From Alisma plantago-aquatica (taxonomy: Eukaryota; Streptophyta; Magnoliopsida; Alismatales; Alismataceae), in NCBI GenBank assembly GCA_963693085.1, contig OY856412.1:1059480244-1059544243 (forward strand): 64,000 nt of DNA. The letters are read 5' to 3'. Below are positions 55,311 to 64,000 of this stretch, piece by piece (within the stretch, counting starts at the first letter, position 1; every line of letters begins with the position of its first letter). The notes below the pieces were generated by a model, which did not search any database, was not told where the DNA came from, and saw nothing but the letters and a program-made list of their open reading frames with translations. Position numbers and translations under genes: made by a program.

Positions 55311-55350
55311 TATCCTCCCTGTCTTAAAAGAAATTTTGTCCCCAAAATTA
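55311..55350 (-). promoter_or_regulatory. Polypurine tract and pol tail
   Basis: Minus strand reads TTTTGGGGACAAAATTTC, then TTTTAAGACAGGGAGGA and TA, directly before the LTR. In plant Ty3/gypsy elements the last pol codons (FGDKISLR-like) and the purine tract have this form; here the frame reads ILGTKFLLRQGG. Confidence 0.65.
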
Positions 55351-58072
55351 AGTCAATGCATCGATCGAGTTTAGGATTCCATATTTCATATCGCAAATGA
55401 CTAGGTATTCTTTCAGTATCAATAGATTTCAAAATCGATCTATTAGAATCATGGTCGAGGTAAGGTCGCATTGATCATTATCTTTGTAAGATCATTACAT
55501 CAATCATAAATTTGGAGAGATTACCCTATAGATCACAATTTTGGAGAGAACTCATTTTTAAGTCAAACAAATAGATCTCTTGCATTAAGAGTACAACATG
55601 ACTTTTAGTCCCAAAATTTAGGTTTCTAGCTTATAAATTGACCTACGTGGGGACATCCATGATTGTGATTTCGTATTTTGACAATATGAGACGAACATCA
55701 TGTTTCAACATCGTGATTCCATGCTCAAAATTGATGGAAGGGTCTCACCCTAGTCCACATGGAGCTCACCCCTAGCTCATAAATTGAGCAAGATGACATA
55801 ATAATCGTTTCTCATTTTTGAGATTTGAGAACATGGAAGTCATTAATCATATACTGAGGGTGACCTCAAGATCCAAATGGGGTGATCATAGGAATCAAAT
55901 CAATATCAAGATCATTAATCATGAGTCAAGATTTCATTATTCAATATCAAAAGTAAAGTTTGGATATCAAAGTCACAGTCTAAACATTTCAAAGCTAGGG
56001 TTTAGATTTTTATTTTAGGCCTTACGTGTGACTTAGGGCTCTATCCTTCCTAGGGTTTTTATTGAGGTGTCATTCCAATTTTTCTTGAGGTTTCTCCAAC
56101 ACATTCGAGCGTATTATTTTCTGGGTAATTATTTATTCCATATTTCCTTCATCTCTCATGGTGCACCTTATTTACTTTATGTCCCAGCATTGGGTTTAGG
56201 GCGACCTTCTCTCATGGACTTGGTCTTCATGTTGGCCTTCCCTTCTGGGCTTGACCTCTTAGTGACCTTCCCTCCTAGGATTCATCTTCATGTTGGCCTT
56301 CCCTCATGGGCTTGACCTCTTAGTGACCTTCCCTCCCGGGCTTGGTATTCATATTGGTATTCCCTCCTGGGCTTGGCCTCTTGGTGACCTTCCCTCTTAG
56401 GCTTGGTTTTCATGTTGTCCTTCCATCCTAGGCTTGACCACTTGGATACCTTCCCTCCTGGGCTTGGTCTTCATCTCTGCCTTCCCTCCTAGGCTTGGCC
56501 TCTTGGTGACCTTCCCTCCTGGGTTTGGTCTTCATGTTGGCCTTCCTTCATAGGCTTGACCTCTTGGTGACCTTCCCACCTGGGCTTGCTCTTCATGTTG
56601 GCCTTCCCTCCTGGACTTGACCTCTTGGTGACCTTCCCTCCTGGGCTTGGTCACCTACTATCAGCCACTTCCTCAATGACTTTTCCTTACGTCCCTTACA
56701 GATAACATAGTTGGGATTTAGATAATTATACTCAATATCTATTCTTTCATTCTTTGTATACTTAACCCTTGGGACATTTAGTGTTATTAAAGGTTATCTC
56801 AATTCTTAAACCGATTGATTAACTCACCCTTCTAGGGTGATCATTCATCCATATACAATAATCGAGCAACATTTTGAGCATTATTCAACATTTTGTGGCA
56901 TCAATAACAAGTTTATTTTCGTGGTATTCATGATTGGTGAGTGATCTAGACCTAGGTCTTCCTAGGAACTTGACACCTAGCTATAGTCAACATCATCATA
57001 TTCTAAGATTGTCATTAAATCATGATTTTGAGATTGAGTTCGACATCATCATAGTCATAACCCATTAGGGACTTAGGTCAAGAAGGCAAAGTTATGTGTA
57101 AGGGGTCTCCTTTCCAAGCTCTAAATAATCAACAAGATGACAATTTTGAGGTAGTAATAATGGGGGTGTGACCTAGGTTAGGGGAGTCACAAGTCAACTA
57201 CCACCCTAACCTCAAACACTAGTCTACATTGGTCATGAGTTATCTGAATAAGTTGAGTGTCAACTATCAAATCATATTTCACAAGGTCACGAGTCAACCT
57301 TCAAGATCATAATAGGGCAACCATACTTCAATATTTTGCAAGATGAGAATCATAATTTCATTCACTTACTTTCTAGATCAAGGTAAGGGTATATTTTGGA
57401 AATTGAGAAGTCAAATTGAGGACTCAAGATTTTGAGAAAAATAGGGCTAGAGTGATATTCATGTCCATCATATATATTCAAAATTGAGCTTGCAAAATAG
57501 ACATGGAAGTCAATAGGGAAATGCCTCATGTATAGTCGTATCACAGTATGTGACATGATACATATCAATAGGGAATGCTTTGCTTAGATATGTTTGAGGT
57601 TGGATCAAAATAGGGACAACATAGGTTCAATCAATAGGGACTCTATCAAACATGGGGTATAGAACATAAGTTCAATCTTATACTGCCAACACTAAGGATT
57701 TATCTCAAACATAGAACACACTTATATCCAATTGGTAACATTGAGTTTGTGTGAACTTTAAACATGCACATTACTTTCATGAGTACTTTCATTTATCAAA
57801 TGCGGTCTTTCATTCAAGATCATATCATGGCATTATCATCTACATCAGCTTTCATGAGTTTAAATAAATTTTAGTTTTCACATGCATAAACTACCCATAA
57901 TCGAGAAATCATGTGATTAATATTAATGAGATAAGAATCACATGAGGAGATGTGATCCATCATCTATATGGGTTGCTTAGGTAGTCCTTAAAGAAGAGGT
58001 GAGATGCTAGAGACTCTCTAACCTTGAGAGGAATATGTGTTATGCCTTACACATATAGAGGCCTATGTGTTT
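55351..58072. other. Coding-poor interior of the gypsy-derived element
   Basis: No domain recognised on either strand apart from the pol tail at its left edge. It contains a 61-bp minisatellite (56213-56650) and AT-rich DNA with many ATCA/GATCAT motifs. Confidence 0.6.
56213..56650. repeat. ~61-bp minisatellite, about seven units
   Basis: Alternating half-units CTTGGTCTTCATGTTGG + CCTTCCCTCCTGGG and CTTGACCTCTTGGTGA + CCTTCCCTCCTGGG, with base substitutions. The 61-bp period is not a multiple of three, so it does not encode a repeat protein in one frame. Confidence 0.85.
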
Positions 58073-58085
58073 GGCTCTAATACCA
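58073..58085 (-). promoter_or_regulatory. Primer-binding site of gypsy-derived element
   Basis: Minus strand TGGTATTAGAGCC from 58085, two bases from the LTR; one change from the initiator tRNA-Met complement. Confidence 0.85.
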
Positions 58086-58087
58086 TT

Positions 58088-60973
58088 TGTCATGGAACTA
58101 TTGTTACCCTAGGTCCACACTCCTAATGTACACATAGACAAAGGTGAGTGGACTTGGGCTTCCATCTGTAGAATGGCTCAAATATTTCACACATGAAATA
58201 TATATGTAAAAGCAGTAACAACAACAAGAGGTAACAAGATACTAACATGGTATTTAGAGATATGTACTTATTTCAAGATTCAAGTACACTCATTTGTATT
58301 GCATTTTAGATCTTAGAGTCTTGAGTGCAGCTAATATTCATTAAATTCAATAAAGAAAACATATTAATGCTAAAACATTAAGTATGCTATGAAAAGGCAT
58401 GTAAACAACTTAAGAATAATTAAAAACTTTCTTGGCTAGAAACATGATCATAGTCAAGAAGAAGAAACAAACTGAGAACCTTTAGGATATAATTTTATAC
58501 AAAGCATGTTTTAGGTTCCTTTATCCATTATGTCAAAATTAGGTTAAACATAATGGGTTCCTATATATTATATTCAAGGTATGTCAACGTCGAATACTCA
58601 AACATGAAAGTAATAATCATAGGAACAAAAACACAACCAAGTAAATAAGTAGCTAAGCATTCGTATGAACATACATACAAGCAAGCCAATATCGTAGTAG
58701 GGTCAAGAGGAAAACGTACCTTAAGAGTATAGTACAAGATTAACCATTGATTTAGAAGACCATATATAGCAAGCTTGTCTAGATCTTAGCAATTGACTTA
58801 ACTAAGAGATCCTGGGATTACAAGTGCATACAATTGGATTAATATCATCAAGATTAGGCATCATTAATCATAAACATGGTGATTGGATGTGTCACCTAAG
58901 TAGGTATCATTTCTTTCATTGTTGATTTCAATATCTCAACTAGGTCATTCATAGGCATTACCAAGCAACATCATAAGTCACGGGTTCATTAGCACTAGAG
59001 TGACACATGACAACTAGATTAGGGATATATTATTAGAGTTCCAAGATCATAAATAGGGCAATCAATATATTTGAGCAAGCTTAGTCAACATGAGCATCAA
59101 CATTGGCATAACTAGTCATATTGAGTTACAATCATGTAAATTGTCATCATTAGAGTATAGATGGAGTCTTCTTGAGTTAAGTGTCATAGACATCACCAAG
59201 TTACTCATTTGAGATCATAATATAACATGGGTGATCAAAAGATCAAGGTTTATATAAGATTAGAAACTTAGTTATAGACATTAATACTAGATCATATATC
59301 AAGTCCACATTAAGGCTTTTAGTCACATGAATGATTCATGAGGGAAAAGAGATATAAATCATGATAATTTATTGATTTAAAGGCTAAATAAAAAAATCTT
59401 TGAGCAACTTTAGATCAAGAAAGCATAAGGTTTAACATTCATCACAAATGTGCATATAAGGCCATATTAAGCCACACGAAATGTCACAAGATCATAATTA
59501 AGGTTCAAGAAGGAACATGATTGCACTTGAGGGTTAATACAATTGATTTAGAGGTTCAAGCCAACATAAGGTCATTAGAGGCACAAATGACACATAAAAG
59601 GGCATAAAGTTCATTAAACAATCATATAAGTATCATTTTTAGTAGAAATAGGAGATCTATAAGTAGAATTATATTATGGAACTAATTTTAGGTGTTAGAT
59701 ATCGTTTTTTTTGATCAAAATACATATATTGTTTACCATGATAGGACAAAGGATGCATCTTTTGCAAAAATAATAAGAAAGTACCTCCAAAAGTCGATCT
59801 GGTCCCTTAGATTTGGATCTGAGGGTCAAGAGAGGTGCCCAGGGTGGTGCTTGGGCCACTACCTCTACAGTGGGCCAACGATTGAGGGGCTTGTAACCCT
59901 AGTAGTTTGACTTCACCCTCGATCTGTGAGCGTCCTCCTGGAACTGGTGGACATTGTGAGGTGATTGTCAGTGTGCGCTTACCGTGTCTGACCATCCACA
60001 ATGCTCATCTCTATCGTGTCCAACATGCACGAAGCACGATCGTCCTGGGTTGCATCTTGCCAGAGCAAGCATGAGAATGAGGAAGGAGGGTCCACGCAAC
60101 ACCCATAAGGAGTCATCCAGTCTCATCCTGACCCCGTGAATCTATCTATAGCACTATCTTCCTCTGAGAGGGGTAGAGGCAAGAAGCCCCAAAACACACT
60201 TTGTGGTGGCGCTAGCCGTAGCGGGAAGGAGGAAGGAGAAGGTTGTGGTGTTAGGGTTCTTGAAATGAGAGGAAATGGCGAAAGGGGTTTGGGGAGATGT
60301 TTTATAGGATAAGAGGTCTCAATCAGGGTTGTGAGTGGTGGGAAATGGGGTTGATTTCAGGTACCAAGAAGGGATTACTTGGCATTATAGTGTCATTGTC
60401 ACTGAGTGGTTGTACAGAGAAGGGAGACACCTCCAGCCGTTAGAACAAGGCCAGATCCAAGGAATGCCAACATGACGGTTGCAAAAAGATGAGGTCAAAA
60501 CAATATAATGTGATTGGTTAATGAGGGAAAGAACAGATTGGGCTCAACTAAAGGGAGGGTGTTGAGTCCTGCTCTCCTTGGGCCCAAGGAGTCTGAAGTT
60601 GGCCCAAAATAGGGGGAAAAGGGGAAAAAGCATGTTTAAAGAGGGTTTTTCAAATGGTCATAACTCCTTCATATTATCTCCGATTTCAAAGAAACAAGAT
60701 GCTTTGGAAACATAATTTAACCTCTACAACATGAGTACTAGAATGGGGCACAAAAACTATAAAGATATCATTCATTTCAAGGATAATGCAATGATGTGTA
60801 ATATGAATTGAAATTAGATTTCTATCAATCTCGAGTATCACCGAGGTGATACATGTTTACTAGATGTTCTAATTGTGCATAGAAACTCATTAAAACATGA
60901 AATTGTAGATGGGGAGAAGAGTGAGATAAAAAACAATGGAAATTACACAAATGGGTGAAGTTCTAGGTTATCA
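58088..60973 (-). repeat. Gypsy-derived 5' LTR, 2886 bp
   Basis: Plus strand starts TGTCATGGAACTATTG and ends TTCTAGGTTATCA. It contains a GC-richer block (59800-60300) and a TATA box on the minus strand. Most of its length has no counterpart left in the 3' LTR. The outer flank at 60974-60978 is CAATT, with no mate available. Confidence 0.8.
60299..60309 (-). promoter_or_regulatory. TATA box of gypsy-derived 5' LTR
   Basis: Minus strand CCTATAAAAC, followed 40 to 70 bases later by AACCCTAACACCACAACC-type leader sequence. U3 would be 60973-60310. Confidence 0.5.
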
Positions 60974-63900
60974 CAATTGTCTCTCATGATTTAGCTTCAT
61001 TGGATGTCATCTAGAAGACATGCTCATATGCCAACTAAACATAGAGTCTAGGACGAAGTGAATAGACTCTTCAAAAAAAATTCCACAACTCTATTTAAAC
61101 TAGGTTACTTGCAACTATTGTTTAAAATTTTGTATAAGTAGGATGTGGAAAAAGGAAGAGATAAGTACATGGTAATTTAGTAGAGTTCATTAACAACAAA
61201 TCCTTCTTAAATGTGTAAATGGATTTTCACACACTAGTCCTTGGATAGTAATCATTATTGATTTTATAGGGAATGCAATACATGATTATGTATAAAGAGA
61301 CAAAAATGGTAAAAAAAAATGCAAAGGATAGGACCACACCTTCTTTGGATGTGTCTGAAGGAAGGTCATCACCTATTGTCATCTTTATCATGCCACAAGA
61401 GGACCACCAAGCTACTTCTAAACTGGATATTGCTTCTCTTACTTTGAAGCACCTCTAGAAGACTTCTTCAACAAGGAATGATATTGGAAGAACAAGCATG
61501 AAGTATTTGTTAATTGAGCTTCTCAAGTTAACATGAAACCTTAATATGTTAGATAATCTCGGTTGGATCACAAATTGTAATTACCACATTTTTGCTTAAT
61601 TGGTAAACTAGGGTTTACCTGAATGATTGCATGCTTGATTAGATTGAACATCGTTTAGACTTGATTAATGATAGTAAATCAATTGTGATGTTTCAAACCT
61701 AAGAAGAAACTCTAACTATGATTTTAGTTTGAAGAATTAGGGTTTGAGAAATGTAAACCCTATTAGGCAAAAATTAGGGTTTTAATAGTACATGAATATG
61801 GAATTTTATTAGGATAGCAGTGTGGTAAATGATTTTTCATATTTTCTACAAATTTTGTATTTAATTGAATTTTGGATATGATATGGATAACTCAATCATA
61901 CATATTGGAGAAAAATTTCAAAATATTTGAGTGTTCTTTGAATGTGGTTCTCAGTCGAACTATACTTTGACCAAAATGATGATAGAGTTCTTTTCAGCAG
62001 TGTAGTGTTTTATTTTTATTTATTTATTGGTAACTCCAAATGATCTAAAATTTTAACTGGAAATCTGAAACTCCATCACAAACAACATGTAAAGTTTTCA
62101 TAATTTTTGGATGTGTTTAGACATTATCAGTAGATGAATTACAGTAATATTTTTATGACAGAAAAGGAGCTCTTATAATTTGTAATTCAAACTAGAGAAA
62201 CGAAATCCTAGAGAGAGAGGGAGAGTTAGGGTTTGAGAGGAGAAAGTGGTGGAGATGTTGACCTAGGGTTTTGTGGTCTGAGGAATGATGAAATCATGTA
62301 AGTTTAGCTTCTTTGGATATAGTTTTATGGTGAATCTTCTCTCACATGTCAAGATTCTGTCCCTCATCTTATTTGATCCAAAATGGTGTCAAAACTTCCC
62401 CTTTTCTCACTCTTTCTTCATAATCCCTCATTTTTAGGGTTTCTGAGTTGAAAGGAAGAAGAATTGGGTGAATTGTTAGGGATTTGATATGAGATCGAGA
62501 TTTTTAGGGATGAACTGTGTTTTTAAGGTGTTTTCACACCTTAGGGTGAGTGGGAACTTCCTTTAAATAGTATATTGCACGAAAATTAGTTAAATCATCC
62601 ATAATCTTTAATTGCTTAGTATGCGACTACAAACCCTAAATTGTGTGTTTGATCTAAGTTGTTGCAAAATGATACAAAATGGATTCTTCCTCTATTTAGA
62701 TGAATTTCAGATGATAAAATCATATTAGAAATGTATACATTACATCCTAATGAGAATTCCCTAAGTATTCGCAGAGGTTATAAGAGTAAACTGAAATATA
62801 GGGAATTTTTCTATGACTGAAATTGTTGTATAATTAAATAGACAAATTTGTTTATCTGGATTCCCTTGGTTATGAATGATTGTTTATGTGAATTCATAGT
62901 ATATATATGTCAGATACTATCTTGGATTTCATTTAAGGTGAATAGTGTTTGTTTGATATCTCAGTAAAGAGGGTGAAACCCTAGATGCGAGGAAAGTTGG
63001 ATATTTGCGAATAGATATCGTGAAACCCATTTGAATGGATTTTCTTGACATGATAGACTTTATTTATTCATTTTTTATTGATGCATGTTATCTCATTGAA
63101 TGGCATGGAAACCCAAATTCAGCTCAGTTCCAAGGTTTCATACATATACTGATTTTATATGATTTGTTGATAGTAGCCTTTATTTAGTGAATGTTTATGT
63201 CTCATGAAATCCTTATAAGAGCCATGTGGTAAGTGAATGAGGTAAATGAAACCCTAAGGATAGGGTGTTCAATGAATCAAGTATTTTGATATCAATGTTC
63301 TTAGTATGAGATTTGGAGATGCACAACTCAAGATTTGGGTTGAGGTGCATGTTTTCCAAGAAAGTACAAATAATTTACAGGTGCAAATGATGATTACTCG
63401 TATGTCAGGTAATTAACTCTTATCAGTGTATTAAGAAGTTCAATTGCATGATTCTAGTGTATAAAGTATCAAGTGGACATGTATTCTGTTATTTAAGAAT
63501 TTTAGTCTGCCTGTAGGTATAAAATGTTGATTTCTCAGTATATTATAGTGTTTTGAGTATATTGCTCTGTCAAGTTTAGAATGATATACATGTTGTGTTA
63601 TAAACTTCAAATAAATAGACACAGTACCATAGAGATACTAGAGTCAAGTATAAGTAAGGGAAAAGATACAATATAGTAAGAGCTTTCCAAGAATAATAAA
63701 ATAATAGACTTAAGAGCCCTAAACACCGTAGATTCCCTATGAGAGGTCTGCACTATAGGGATGAAACGACCTAACCCTAGAAGTGTCCAGTATATGGGGG
63801 TCAGAATGTACTAACAGGTGGTACATGGGACAAAGCCCTAGTGGAAGTCTCCTTAAAATACAGAATGTAGTGTCCAACATCAACCAGAGATCTTGGTGGC

Positions 63901-64000
63901 ACTAGAGTACATGAAAGCTAATAGGTGGCTTGACTCTTCACCTGTGTTCTCAGGTTAGAGGAGGAGTCCAGTTTTTATGCATAATAGGTGTGCTGAGGCC
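60974..64000. other. Unassigned AT-rich DNA, no gene
   Basis: No domain in any frame. Small open frames (61273-61458 plus; 63440-63622 minus) look like chance. GGGTTTGAG/TTAGGGTTT boxes cluster near 61720-61790 and 62225-62280, and a GA-rich run lies near 62200-62250. This could be LTR or leader sequence of an element running past the window edge. Confidence 0.45.

Larger units (their letters stand above)
54916..60973 (-). mobile_element. Non-autonomous Ty3/gypsy-derived element
   Basis: Minus strand. The 3' LTR end is 54916-55310 (continuing at 49083-49124 beyond the nested insertions; the rest is lost). Interior 55311-58087; 5' LTR 58088-60973. LTRs begin TGATAAC and end ATGACA on the minus strand. 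Priming site TGGTATTAGAGCC at 58085-58073; purine tract and a pol-tail-like sequence at 55311-55350. The interior is only 2.8 kb, with no RT, RNase H or integrase, so it depended on a relative for mobility. Long LTRs with a coding-poor interior fit a LARD-like element. Confidence 0.8.

Overview
This is a gene-poor, AT-rich stretch of a flowering-plant nuclear genome. I found no ordinary host gene, tRNA or functional rRNA gene. Almost all recognisable sequence is transposable-element DNA in nested layers, most of it decayed. The plant assignment rests on the element types: a Cassandra-type TRIM with 5S rRNA-like LTRs, a SIRE/Maximus-like Ty1/copia with an extra 3' ORF, Ty3/gypsy elements primed by initiator tRNA-Met, and a PIF/Harbinger transposase with the plant intron position. 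The species cannot be named from the sequence.

Layout. 1-2438: no gene; arrays of short degenerate motifs. 2452-7263: an end-to-end L1-type LINE on the minus strand with a 13-bp target duplication (one mismatch) and two ORFs overlapping by ATGA, full of stops. 8480-10720 and 13790-21990: two diverged copies of one ~2.2 kb repeat. The second copy holds two Cassandra elements, two tandemly duplicated Cassandra LTR fragments, a SIRE-like solo LTR with a perfect 5-bp target duplication, and an unclassified 1.8 kb insertion. 26690-30490: fossil Ty3/gypsy coding region (gag, RT, RNase H, integrase order), with candidate LTR pieces at 25540-25935 and 42530-42925. 30574-41769: a SIRE-like copia element with ~1.5 kb LTRs. 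Its right LTR runs directly into a second gag, cut off at about 42331.

47290-49082: a left-truncated PIF/Harbinger element whose transposase keeps a 72-bp intron. 49125-49619: a Harbinger-type MITE with TAA duplications. 49620-54910: a second copia element (minus strand) inserted at the last bases of the MITE, with the perfect 5-bp duplication TGCCC. Outside this nest, 49083-49124 plus 54916-60973 is a Ty3/gypsy-derived element (minus strand) with a 2.9 kb 5' LTR and almost no coding left. 60974-64000 is unassigned.

The feature I find most unusual is that two different copia families carry arrays of short palindromic dyads in the U3 part of their LTRs, upstream of the TATA box. In the SIRE-like element they are built on CGGTCGAGTTT/AAACTCGACCG, with four per LTR; in the second copia on CGATACCATCGA-type arms, with two per LTR. 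Two more of the SIRE dyads lie inside the element after pol.
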